DNA from: a bacterium
GTDB taxonomy: Bacteria > UBP6 > UBA1177 > JAKLFG01
Direction: 5' to 3'
Length of the DNA: 64,000 bases
NCBI GenBank assembly: GCA_022709425.1
Contig: JAKLIW010000009.1
Span: 53,746-117,745 of the forward strand
Shown here: positions 33,690-41,292 of the stretch, piece by piece
Position numbering within the stretch: the stretch's first letter is position 1
How the letters are laid out: each line of letters begins with the position of its first letter
Notes under the pieces: generated by a model
Databases searched by the model: none
What the model saw: only the letters and a program-made list of their open reading frames with translations
Told to the model about the DNA's origin: nothing
Position numbers and translations under genes: made by a program

Positions 33690-34904
33690 ATGGATGAACG
33701 GGTCCTCACGGTATCGGAACTGGTCCGCGATATCAAGGCGGCCGTTGAGTCGAATTTCGGCGTGGTGGTCCTGCGGGGCGAGGTGACCAACCTCCGCGCC
33801 AGTTTCTCGGGCCATACCTATTTCACCCTCAAGGATGACGCCGCGCAGATACGCTGCGTGCTGTTCAAGGGACAGCGGATGGCGGCCGAACGGACGATCG
33901 CCGAGGATGCCGAATATCTGGTCTGGGGCCGCGTCTCGCTCTACGAGGCGCGCGCCGACCTGTCGCTCATCGTCAGTTTCTTCATGCCGGCGGGCGAGGG
34001 GAAGGAGGCGCTGCGGATAAAGGCGCTCAAGGAGAAACTGGCGAAGGAAGGGATATTCGATGATGCGCGTAAAAAGCCGCTTCCCCGTTTCGTGGAACAT
34101 ATCGGCGTGGTGACCGCCGCGGGCGGCGCCGCGATCCGCGATATCATCCGGGTCGGCCGCGACCGTTATCCGCGTCTCCGGATAACCCTCTATCCGGCGC
34201 TCGTACAGGGAGAGAAAGCCGAAGAGACGATCGTGCGCGGCGTGGAACTGCTGGGGTCTCTGCCCGGCATCGACGCGATCATCGTCGGGCGCGGCGGCGG
34301 ATCGAAAGAGGATCTCATGGCCTTCAATGGCGAATCGCTCGCCCGCGCGGTGGCCGCCTGCCCGGTGCCGGTCGTCGCGGCGGTGGGGCACGAGACCGAC
34401 CGGACGATACTCGATCTGGTCGCGAGTTATTCGGTTGCCACGCCGTCGGCCGCCGCCGAGCTTTGTACCGCCGAGGCGTCGGAACTCGCGCGCGAAGCGG
34501 CCGGTATAGCCGCCTTCCTCGGCGAACGGACCGGCGGCATCCTGCGCGATCACTGGATGCGGCTCGACCGCGCCCTGTTGTCGCTTCCCCGTCCCGCCGA
34601 ATGGATACAGCGGCTCCGGCTCCGGCTGTCGGAGCTCGCTGCGTCGTTGGAAAAAGAGGCATTGCGCCTTCACCGCGCCGCCGACCGGCGGCTTGCCGAA
34701 CTCGTTCTGCGGGTCGAGACGCTAAGCCCCCTGCGGCCGCTCGAACAGGGGTATGCGCTCATCCGGCAGAATGGGGTGACGGTCAAACGGCTGGCGACGC
34801 TCGATGCTGTCGTTCCCTTCAGTGTCCGTTTCGCCGACGGCGAAACGACCGCAGAAGTTAAGAAAAGGGGTCAGGCAACTTGTGCGCCTGACCCCAACGA
34901 ATAA
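33690..34904 (+). CDS. xseA: Exodeoxyribonuclease VII large subunit, C-terminus extended by a palindrome
   Basis: 404 residues. The OB-fold (about 1-100, LRGEVTNLRASFSGHTYFTLKDD) is followed by the nuclease core with VVTAAGGAAIRDI, VGRGGGSKEDL (about 200-210) and VGHETDRTILD (about 231-241), then the coiled coil and a short C-terminal strand domain. ExoVII degrades single-stranded DNA from both ends with the small subunit XseB. No xseB is visible next to it; the gene may be elsewhere. The last residues, KKRGQATCAPDPNE, are encoded by an inserted 29-bp palindrome (34867-34895) and are not part of the family fold. The stop touches that of the convergent sensor gene. Confidence 0.93.
   Translation: MDERVLTVSELVRDIKAAVESNFGVVVLRGEVTNLRASFSGHTYFTLKDDAAQIRCVLFKGQRMAAERTIAEDAEYLVWGRVSLYEARADLSLIVSFFMPAGEGKEALRIKALKEKLAKEGIFDDARKKPLPRFVEHIGVVTAAGGAAIRDIIRVGRDRYPRLRITLYPALVQGEKAEETIVRGVELLGSLPGIDAIIVGRGGGSKEDLMAFNGESLARAVAACPVPVVAAVGHETDRTILDLVASYSVATPSAAAELCTAEASELAREAAGIAAFLGERTGGILRDHWMRLDRALLSLPRPAEWIQRLRLRLSELAASLEKEALRLHRAADRRLAELVLRVETLSPLRPLEQGYALIRQNGVTVKRLATLDAVVPFSVRFADGETTAEVKKRGQATCAPDPNE
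34867..34895. repeat. REP-like perfect palindrome, copy 1
   Basis: Ten-base arms GGGGTCAGGC / GCCTGACCCC around a nine-base loop (AACTTGTGC here). Identical, as reverse complement, to 44975-45003. It lies inside the 3' end of xseA and directly before two convergent stops, so it could also act as a bidirectional transcription-ending hairpin. Confidence 0.85.
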
Positions 34905-37900
34905 CTATCTTTCCACTATCGTAAAGAATCCGTTCTTCACCGACGCGTCGAGGTCGGCGAGCATTTTCTGCATCTCTTCGGGGGCGGTATCGGCGATCCG
35001 CCCGCCCGCCTCTATCTGCACGGCGCGGTTGCGGCCGTTCCGTTTCGCATGGTACAGCCCGAGATCGGCCACCGATACCGTCTGCTCGATGCTCATCCGT
35101 TCGGGGTTGGCGGGGTAGAAGGGGAACTGGGCAGATCCGATGGAGACGGTCTTGCGGATGAGATCGCCCTGTGTGGTGCGCAGGAAAGCGTTCTGAATGA
35201 GCAGGCGCACCTTCTCGGCGTAGGCGGGGAGATAGTCGGGCACGCTGTTTTTGAGGACTATCAGGAACTCTTCGCCGCCCCAGCGCATCACCACGTCGTC
35301 GGCGCGGACAGAACTCTTGAGCAGGGCCGCGAACTGCGTCAGTATCGCGTCGCCCGAATCGTGGCCGAACCGGTCGTTGACCTGTTTGAAATAGTCGATG
35401 TCGAGCAGGAACACCCCCCACACCTTCTCATGATCGATATTACGCTGATCGAGCCCCACCGCGACGCGTGACCGGGCGCGCAGGTAGCTGGTCGCCTCCC
35501 CTTTGAGTATCTCGGTGAAGTAGCGGCGGTTGCGCAGGCCGGTGAGCGGATCGATCAGCGACATCTCGCGGAGCGTTTCATTCGCGTTGGTGAGTTCGCG
35601 CGTCTTTTCTTCGACCAGCGCTCCGAGGCGGCGATTCTGCGTCCGCTCGGTCCGTATCCGGACGAGGAACAGCAGGTAGACCAACAGCGCGAGGATCGCC
35701 ATGACGACCAGATTGAAATAGGTGGTCTGATAGAACAAGGGACGAATGGTCAACGGTATCGACGCTCCTGTTTCGTTCCAGATACCGTCGCTGTTGGCGG
35801 CCAGAACGGTGAAAGAGTAGTTCCCCGGCTCAAGGTTCGTGTAGTGAGCCGATCGGGTGGTGCCGGCCGTTATCCAGTCGCGGTCGAAGCCGTTCAGTTT
35901 ATATTTGAAGGTGATGTAGGATGGGTTGATGAAAGAGAGCGCCGTATAGCGGATCTCGAGCCGCTCAATGCCCCGTTCGAAATTGTAGGAGGCATCGTCG
36001 CCGCCCTTCAGCGGCTCGTTGTTGACGATGAGCTGTTCGATGAGGACCGGCGGCCGCACGGTGTTGGTCGGCAGATTGTCGGGATCGATCACCGCCAGCC
36101 CGCCCACCGTCGCGAAGTAGAGCTTGCCGTTGCGCCCCCTGTCGGCGTTGAGCTGGGTGCCGCCGACGCATTCGGCGCTCTTGAGCCCGTGCGAGGTGGT
36201 GAAAATAAGCGGCGCGAGTCCCGGCACGATGCCGCGCAGGAACATCCCGATCTCGTTGCGCTCCACCCGCAGGATGCCGCGGTTGCTCGACATCCAGAGG
36301 TTCCCCGCACGATCCTCAAGTATCCCGAACACGAGGCTTGAGGTGATGCCCTCCTTGAATCTGACCGGCGTAAGCGCTTCGCCGTCCCACACGAACAGGC
36401 CGTTGCCGTTGGTCGATATCCAGAGGAGTCCCATTGAGTCGCCATAGATCGTCTGTATCGAGCGTGACGGCAGATCGCGCCCGGCCGCCTGTTCGAACGG
36501 CACGAACCGGCCGCCTCGGAAGACCGCCATGCCGCCGGTCTGGCTCGCGACCCAAAGTTCGCCGTCGCTCATTTCGCGCAACAATTTGACATAGTTGTCG
36601 GGGAGTCCCTCTTTCACGGTGAAATGATCGAATTTCGTCCCGTCCCACCGCAGCGCCCCTTCGCCGCGTACCAATATCCAGATGTTCTGCTTTTTGTCCT
36701 CGTAGACCGCCGGGATGACCTTTCCCTCCAACGGAAGTTCGAACCGTTCGGGCGTTCCGTCCTTCGCGATACGGAACAGGCCGTGTCCCTGCGTACCGAT
36801 CCAGAGGCTGCCGTCGTGATCCTCCATGACGGTCAGGATCATCGCCCGTTCGGTCAATTCGCGCACGCCGGGCAATGGCGTTATCCGGCGGTCGCGCAGG
36901 GTGTAGAGCATGCCGGTGTAGGAGCCGAAGATGATGTCGTTGTCACGGCTGCGGTGGACCGGCAGGATGATCTCCGACTCGATCCCGTTCTTGGAGCCGT
37001 AGACCGTTATCTTGCTGTCGGAGAAGCGGTGCAGGCCGTTGCCGCCGGTGCCGATCCAGAGGTTCCGTTCGCGATCCTCGAACAGGGCCATGACCGGTCC
37101 GATGCGGTCGTTCTTGCGATCCGATTCGTAACGCTTGCCCTGTTGGGTGACCTTCACCAACTCAAGTTCGCGGGATCCGATCCAGAGATTGCCGTCGCGG
37201 TCCTCGTACAGATGATCGGCGAACAGCGGCGTGCCGTCGTCGATCGTGACGGTGTGCAGGTTCGTTCCTTCCTTGATCAGCAAGCGAGTATAGGTGCCGA
37301 TCCAGAAGCGGTCGTGGATGTCGATGCGGAATGAACGGATCATTTCGTTGTAGTCGTTGCATTCGGGCGCCGTTCCCGGTTTGAACCGGCAAAGATGTTT
37401 CCTTCCCGAGACGACCCACAGGGTGTTCTCGCGGTCGACCTGCGGCATCTGGATATCGTTGTCGGGGAAACCGGCCTCAGTGCCGTAGCGGGTGATCGTC
37501 AGGTCGCGCAGCGCATAAAGGCCGTTGGAGGTCGTTATCCAGAGCGTTCCATCGCGCTCCTCAAGGAACCCGAAAATAGTGATCCCCTGAAGTTCTTTCG
37601 CGTCGGGGCGCTTGAATACCCCGTTCTCGAGGTAGGCGACGCCGCTGTAAGTGCCGACCCAAAGCCGCCCTTTGCGGTCGACCAGCAGACGCAGGACATG
37701 ACGGCCGGGGAGCGCCGGGGTGTTCTCCTCGGTGTAGGTGATGAAGCGGAGTCCGTCGAACCGGACCAGTCCCTCTTCGGTGGCGAGCCACAGGTAGCCG
37801 TCGGGGGTCTGCGTGACCGCAACGATGGTGTTGACCGGGAGGCCGTCCTTGTCTATCCACGATTCATGGATGTACTGGGTTATTTCGCGGTCGGGGCTGA

Positions 37901-37961
37901 GGGCATAGAGGAGTGTTGGCATCATTATTGCCGTGAAAATACTGAAGAATAGACGCATCAT
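34905..37961 (-). CDS. Periplasmic propeller sensor diguanylate cyclase
   Basis: 1018 residues from the ATG pair at 37961/37958; a longer TTG start is less likely. After a signal or anchor helix come about a dozen Reg_prop-type blades (DGYLWLATEEGLVRFDG, GNLWIGSRELELV, DRAGNLWMSSNRGILRV), a Y_Y_Y domain (about 680-740, YKLNGFDRDWITAG, LEPGNYSFTVLAANSDG), one membrane helix (about 747-765), a short coiled coil and a GGDEF domain. The active site is GGEEF (about 893-897) with an RxxD inhibitory site (RADD) five residues before it. It should make cyclic di-GMP in response to a periplasmic signal and be product-inhibited. Confidence 0.93.
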   Translation of the reverse strand: MMRLFFSIFTAIMMPTLLYALSPDREITQYIHESWIDKDGLPVNTIVAVTQTPDGYLWLATEEGLVRFDGLRFITYTEENTPALPGRHVLRLLVDRKGRLWVGTYSGVAYLENGVFKRPDAKELQGITIFGFLEERDGTLWITTSNGLYALRDLTITRYGTEAGFPDNDIQMPQVDRENTLWVVSGRKHLCRFKPGTAPECNDYNEMIRSFRIDIHDRFWIGTYTRLLIKEGTNLHTVTIDDGTPLFADHLYEDRDGNLWIGSRELELVKVTQQGKRYESDRKNDRIGPVMALFEDRERNLWIGTGGNGLHRFSDSKITVYGSKNGIESEIILPVHRSRDNDIIFGSYTGMLYTLRDRRITPLPGVRELTERAMILTVMEDHDGSLWIGTQGHGLFRIAKDGTPERFELPLEGKVIPAVYEDKKQNIWILVRGEGALRWDGTKFDHFTVKEGLPDNYVKLLREMSDGELWVASQTGGMAVFRGGRFVPFEQAAGRDLPSRSIQTIYGDSMGLLWISTNGNGLFVWDGEALTPVRFKEGITSSLVFGILEDRAGNLWMSSNRGILRVERNEIGMFLRGIVPGLAPLIFTTSHGLKSAECVGGTQLNADRGRNGKLYFATVGGLAVIDPDNLPTNTVRPPVLIEQLIVNNEPLKGGDDASYNFERGIERLEIRYTALSFINPSYITFKYKLNGFDRDWITAGTTRSAHYTNLEPGNYSFTVLAANSDGIWNETGASIPLTIRPLFYQTTYFNLVVMAILALLVYLLFLVRIRTERTQNRRLGALVEEKTRELTNANETLREMSLIDPLTGLRNRRYFTEILKGEATSYLRARSRVAVGLDQRNIDHEKVWGVFLLDIDYFKQVNDRFGHDSGDAILTQFAALLKSSVRADDVVMRWGGEEFLIVLKNSVPDYLPAYAEKVRLLIQNAFLRTTQGDLIRKTVSIGSAQFPFYPANPERMSIEQTVSVADLGLYHAKRNGRNRAVQIEAGGRIADTAPEEMQKMLADLDASVKNGFFTIVER

Positions 37962-38048
37962 GCTCCCGCCTCTCCGTAGACCGATTCTAATCACCTTGTA
38001 TGAAAAAAGCAAGAGGGGGCGTCTCGTTATTTTACGAAAAGGCGGTTT

Positions 38049-38077
38049 CTTAAAATAAGGAATGCCGTTATTTTAAG
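38049..38077. promoter_or_regulatory. Inverted repeat upstream of the sensor cyclase gene
   Basis: Perfect ten-base arms CTTAAAATAA / TTATTTTAAG with a nine-base centre (GGAATGCCG). A third related motif, TTATTTTACG, lies at 38027-38036. AT-rich arms make it a poor terminator; an operator between the nucleotidyltransferase and cyclase genes is more likely. Confidence 0.4.
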
Positions 38078-38086
38078 TTTGTGGAA

Positions 38087-38425
38087 CTATGCCGCCTGAT
38101 GAAGCATTCTGCCGGTCGCCTTGGCTTCGGCGATGATAAGTGATTCTCCGTGCCGCCATTCGGTATCTGAATAGTAGAGGATATCGAACGGTTTGCCGAA
38201 CAGTATGATAAGTTCACGGTGCAGTCCCCGCGCCATAGCTAGGCGACGAAAGAGGTCTTTGTTGCGGAAGCTCTTGGAAACGATGATGAGGTCGATGTCG
38301 CTGTCGGCGTTGGTATTATCGGAGGCCGTCGAGCCGAAAAGAAGAAGCGCCTCCGGCGAGATGCCCCGCTCAACGAGCAGAGCGATGAGCGCCCGCTTCA
38401 GTTGAGATAGTTCTTTTTTAACCAC
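38087..38425 (-). CDS. Minimal nucleotidyltransferase (MNT), putative antitoxin
   Basis: 112 residues. The catalytic signature is complete: LLLFGSTASDN (G-S) followed by NADSDIDLIIV (D-x-D), and a third carboxylate in KPFDILYY. MNT proteins paired with HEPN proteins usually neutralise them, in the type VII systems by adding AMP groups. Its start lies 28 bases inside the upstream HEPN gene, as in most such pairs, and downstream there is an inverted repeat. The substrate cannot be read from sequence. Confidence 0.88.
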   Translation of the reverse strand: MVKKELSQLKRALIALLVERGISPEALLLFGSTASDNTNADSDIDLIIVSKSFRNKDLFRRLAMARGLHRELIILFGKPFDILYYSDTEWRHGESLIIAEAKATGRMLHQAA

Positions 38426-38799
38426 GACAGCACCTTCTTGGTGGAACGATATATCTCGTCGGTCTTCTTCGGCGTGAACCGTTTGAGCATCTTCTGCAAC
38501 TGATCGGGGTAGCGCGTCGGGATGTTGAGGCCGTTCAGCTCTTCCACAAAATAGCCTTGCGCCTCATCGGCAAATGTTATTTCGCCCTGTTCGGCAAGGA
38601 ACAACAGATCGTGCGTGTGCGGCGGATAGGCGCTTTTCTTCTTCGCGAAAACCGCCTTCAGCATCTTCTCCAAGGCGAGGTGGCACATGAAAACGCAATA
38701 AATGCGACGTTTGCTTTTGAGCAGGGAAAGGGCCGTGTCGATGTCGTACTGCGATTGGCTGGCCCATTCTTGCGATGTTTTCAGGGTCGCGGCGCTCAT
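38398..38799 (-). CDS. HEPN domain protein, partner of MNT
   Basis: 133 residues from the ATG at 38799 with GGAGGTG upstream; the open frame runs further 5' but without support. The helices carry the classic HEPN features SQYDIDTALSLLKSKRRIYCVFMCHLALEKMLKAVF and the HDLLFLAEQ turn of the TM0613-like group. The RNase motif R-x4-6-H of HepT toxins near the C-terminus is absent, so RNase activity is doubtful. Overlaps the nucleotidyltransferase gene, forming a two-gene module. Confidence 0.85.
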   Translation of the reverse strand: MSAATLKTSQEWASQSQYDIDTALSLLKSKRRIYCVFMCHLALEKMLKAVFAKKKSAYPPHTHDLLFLAEQGEITFADEAQGYFVEELNGLNIPTRYPDQLQKMLKRFTPKKTDEIYRSTKKVLSWLKKNYLN

Positions 38800-38877
38800 G
38801 AACACCTCCGTTGCGCCTCCATTGTATCTGGTTGAGGGAATTTTGCAACAATTAGATGAGGATGGGATATTCTTTCC

Positions 38878-38906
38878 TTGACTCGTATTGACGACATCGG
38901 CACAAT
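38878..38906 (+). promoter_or_regulatory. CCTTGACTCG-type promoter 1
   Basis: TTGACT (38878-38883), 17 bases, CACAAT (38901-38906). The surrounding 31 bases closely match those at 40294-40324. Confidence 0.55.
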
Positions 38907-38944
38907 GAGGCGCGGCCACGAGACGATTTGTTGAAGAGGGGATC

Positions 38945-39637
38945 GTGCAGAAGAAAGTATCCGATATCAGTCTGTCGGCGGTGATCGGTTTCGGCATCAG
39001 CATCTTTTTCGCGTTCCGCGACGGGTGGAGCCTGCAGGAATTCTGCTGGAGCGCGTGGCTCGCCGGTCTGTTCTTCTCATACACCTGTGCCGTTGTCGCG
39101 CCGCTCCAGATAATTCTTTTTGCGCGGCGTGAAGCGACGAAACTCCGTGACCGGGTCGTGCAACTGGAGCGGGTCTCCGACAATGTGCTCAGGGCCGGGA
39201 TGATCGTCGTTGCGCTGGCGATCGGCGGCGTTTCGTTCTACCTTTACTCCTATATCTTCGGGTTCTATGGGATATTCCTGTCGGTCTTCGCCGAGATGGA
39301 GCCGCAGGTGTTCTTCGGTCGCAACGGGTTCATCAACTCCGACTTCTACACTCCCGTGGTCTATCTCCTCGACCGCTTCTGGCCAATGATCGTCGGGGTG
39401 CTCGTCGGCAATGTCGGACTCTTCCTCGATCCCGATCCGTGGGGGAAGGCGGTCATGCCGTTCAAGTCGAATCAGATCGTGCGCATCCATCTGATGGTGG
39501 TGCTGATGCCGTTCTTCACGCTGGCGGTGTGGGCGGTGGTCGGCGACCGCTACCACTTCCCGGTGATCGCGCTTCTCATGGCGCTCTTCTACCTGATACC
39601 GGAACGGTCGAAAAAGGAGAGTGCTCCAGTCGGATAG
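38945..39637 (+). CDS. Multi-pass membrane protein of unknown function (230 aa)
   Basis: GTG start at 38945 with GAGGGG (38936-38941). Hydrophobic segments at about 10-23, 35-52, 78-104, 136-155 and 180-222 suggest five or six helices. Between helices two and three is a basic/acidic loop (ARREATKLRDRVVQLERV) that could be a short amphipathic helix, and FFGRNGFINSDFYTPVVYLLD lies before helix four. I do not recognise a family. It stands between two toxin-antitoxin type pairs and has its own promoter. Confidence 0.75.
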   Translation: MQKKVSDISLSAVIGFGISIFFAFRDGWSLQEFCWSAWLAGLFFSYTCAVVAPLQIILFARREATKLRDRVVQLERVSDNVLRAGMIVVALAIGGVSFYLYSYIFGFYGIFLSVFAEMEPQVFFGRNGFINSDFYTPVVYLLDRFWPMIVGVLVGNVGLFLDPDPWGKAVMPFKSNQIVRIHLMVVLMPFFTLAVWAVVGDRYHFPVIALLMALFYLIPERSKKESAPVG

Positions 39638-39653
39638 TGAGCGGTTTTTCTCC

Positions 39654-39682
39654 TTGACAATCATACCGATGCCAATTATAGC
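39654..39682 (+). promoter_or_regulatory. Promoter of the MazEF-type pair
   Basis: TCCTTGACA context: TTGACA (39654-39659), 17 bases, TATAGC (39677-39682), about 37 bases upstream of the antitoxin start. Confidence 0.5.
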
Positions 39683-39718
39683 AAGAGCGTTGTTCGTACT
39701 TTTATTATGAGGAATGTT

Positions 39719-39958
39719 ATGAGCAATCGTATGACGATCTCGATGCCGGAAGATTACGGCGCCGAGATAGAGGCGATCCAGAAGGAACTCAAGGTCAGCC
39801 GGTCCACCCTCCTGCGGATGGCGTTCGACGCTTTCATTCGGGAGTACAGGCGCACCGAACTCCGCAAGCGGGCGGCGCAGATGCGGGACGAATACCGCGT
39901 GAATCGCGATCTGGCCGTGATGAAGGAGTTGGAGGGAGGCGACTTTGAAGCAGTATGA
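39719..39958 (+). CDS. Ribbon-helix-helix antitoxin
   Basis: 79 residues from ATG 39719, preferred over ATG 39707 since GAGGAA (39709-39714) then serves as ribosome site. The N-terminus MSNRMTISMPEDYGAEIEAI and KVSRSTLLRMAFDAFIREY form the strand-helix-helix dimer that binds operator DNA; the charged tail would wrap the toxin. Overlaps the MazF-like gene by 14 bases, the standard arrangement, and is probably autoregulatory on its own promoter. Confidence 0.88.
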   Translation: MSNRMTISMPEDYGAEIEAIQKELKVSRSTLLRMAFDAFIREYRRTELRKRAAQMRDEYRVNRDLAVMKELEGGDFEAV

Positions 39959-40286
39959 GATATGGCTGGTGAACCTCGACCCGATGATCGGGGCCGAGAT
40001 AAAAAAGACGCGGCCGTGCCTCATCCTCAACAACGACGACATCGGTCTATTGCCGCTCAAGATAGTCGCGCCGTTCACCGATCACAAGCCGCACTACGAC
40101 AAGAATCCGTGGATGCTGACGGTGACGCCGGGGGCGGGGAACGGGTTGGAGAAGAAGTCGGTGCTCGATCTTTTTCAGTTGCGGTCGCTGTCGGAAGAGC
40201 GGCTCATCCGCAAACTGGGCGATCTCGACGAGCGGTTCACGTCTCAGGTCTCCGGCATACTGGCGATGATCTTCGACGCAGGATAG
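39945..40286 (+). CDS. MazF/PemK family endoribonuclease toxin
   Basis: 113 residues from TTG 39945 inside the antitoxin gene. Motifs of the family: MKQYEIWLVNLDPMIGAEIKKTRPCLILNND (with R at the catalytic position of KTRP), the strand IVAPFTDHKP, and VLDLFQLRSLSEERLIRKLGDL near the C-terminus. MazF toxins cut mRNA at short sequences; specificity cannot be predicted. TTG and the overlap keep it translated below its antitoxin. Confidence 0.92.
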   Translation: MKQYEIWLVNLDPMIGAEIKKTRPCLILNNDDIGLLPLKIVAPFTDHKPHYDKNPWMLTVTPGAGNGLEKKSVLDLFQLRSLSEERLIRKLGDLDERFTSQVSGILAMIFDAG

Positions 40287-40295
40287 ACCGTTTCC

Positions 40296-40324
40296 TTGAC
40301 TCGTGCCGACGATTTCGGCACAAT
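40296..40324 (+). promoter_or_regulatory. CCTTGACTCG-type promoter 2 with operator-like palindrome
   Basis: TTGACT (40296-40301), 17 bases, CACAAT (40319-40324). The spacer contains a perfect inverted repeat GTGCCGA-cgatt-TCGGCAC (40303-40321) overlapping the -10, as expected of a repressor site. Confidence 0.55.
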
Positions 40325-40357
40325 GGCGTATCGACACCGATGAGGGGAATGGGGTTC

Positions 40358-40861
40358 ATGCACGAAGAAGGTTCAACGCCGCGACCGACTGACGATAACG
40401 AATCTTTGGACATTGAGCAAGAACCAAGCAGGTTCATTTTAACTCTGTATGAGATAAGGCATCGGCTCTTCTTGATTTGGTTGCTGGTTTTTGCTCTCAT
40501 AGCAGCGTATTGGATAGTTTTTATTGGCTCATTGTTCGGAGTGGCAGAGCTTTATTTCTTTATCGTGGTCATAATAGTAACGATGCCGACGGCTGCAATT
40601 TTTGCCTGTCTTGAGATGTTTGTCTTTTTCTTACTAGGTAAGGTGTTTTCTTTCTCTTTTCCTGATCCTTATATCTTTTTTGTTGTTTCGGTTATTATGT
40701 CTTTGGTGGCTGGGTATGTTCAATGGGGTTTTCTCTTTCCCAAAGCAATAGAGTATTCGCATGAACAAAAGAATCATTTTCCCTTGACTTTGTTGGCTTG
40801 TTTTTGGCTTATTCCTTTTTTGTTCTTTTTATTACCTATTCTCATCTTGCCCTTCTTATAA
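40358..40861 (+). CDS. AT-rich multi-pass membrane protein (167 aa)
   Basis: Start 40358 (MHEEGSTPRPTDDNESLD) is the third in-frame ATG after 40340 and is served by G-rich sequence at 40342-40354. Four strongly hydrophobic segments follow (about 35-55, 58-80, 88-106, 132-163). The codon usage (many TTT, ATT, CTT) is unlike the neighbouring GC-rich genes, a sign of transfer. No family recognised. It stands right after the MazEF-type pair with a related promoter. Confidence 0.65.
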   Translation: MHEEGSTPRPTDDNESLDIEQEPSRFILTLYEIRHRLFLIWLLVFALIAAYWIVFIGSLFGVAELYFFIVVIIVTMPTAAIFACLEMFVFFLLGKVFSFSFPDPYIFFVVSVIMSLVAGYVQWGFLFPKAIEYSHEQKNHFPLTLLACFWLIPFLFFLLPILILPFL

Positions 40862-40874
40862 CCCCACCGTTTCC

Positions 40875-40903
40875 TTGACTCGGGCGCGCCGTTGTCGTAT
40901 GCT
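40875..40903 (+). promoter_or_regulatory. CCTTGACTCG-type promoter 3
   Basis: TTGACT (40875-40880), 17 bases, TATGCT (40898-40903), 32 bases before the ATG at 40936. Heads the four-gene run to 43184. Confidence 0.55.
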
Positions 40904-40935
40904 CGGCCAACCGATACGGAACGACGGAGCGGCCC

Positions 40936-41292
40936 ATGTTTTACTTCGCGACCTTCACGACCCACTTCACGCAAAAAAATGTGGTGGGCGTCCGCAACCT
41001 CATCAAAGAACTTGAAGAGGTCGGCCTGCGCCACCTCCTCAAAACCGGCGACGAGACCTTCGCCGAACTCCCCGCCAACACCTGGATCGGCGAATACGAC
41101 ACCGACAACAAAGAGGAACTCAAGAACCTCCTCTATGTCGAGATCCGCCGCATCTTCGAAAAGAATAAACTGGCCGGTCCCATCTTCATCGCCATCTCCG
41201 AAAAAGCGGTGATCGGGGTGGCCGAACTGCCCGAACCGCCCATCCCGGCGAAAGCGCCCAAGGCGCCGAAAAAACAAAAGGAAAAGAAATGA
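40936..41292 (+). CDS. Hypothetical protein of the RdgC-like cluster (118 aa)
   Basis: Starts MFYFATFTTHFTQKNVVGVRN and ends with a Pro/Ala/Lys tail (PPIPAKAPKAPKKQKEKK). The core has alternating strands and helices (TWIGEYDTDNKEELKNLLYVEIRRIFE, PIFIAISEKAVIGVAEL). I do not recognise it. The stop overlaps the start of the RdgC-like gene (ATGA), so the two are translationally coupled. Confidence 0.75.
   Translation: MFYFATFTTHFTQKNVVGVRNLIKELEEVGLRHLLKTGDETFAELPANTWIGEYDTDNKEELKNLLYVEIRRIFEKNKLAGPIFIAISEKAVIGVAELPEPPIPAKAPKAPKKQKEKK

Noticed and set aside
34905..34960. Search for xseB next to xseA
   Set aside because: The next frame is the convergent sensor gene; no small-subunit frame is present nearby.
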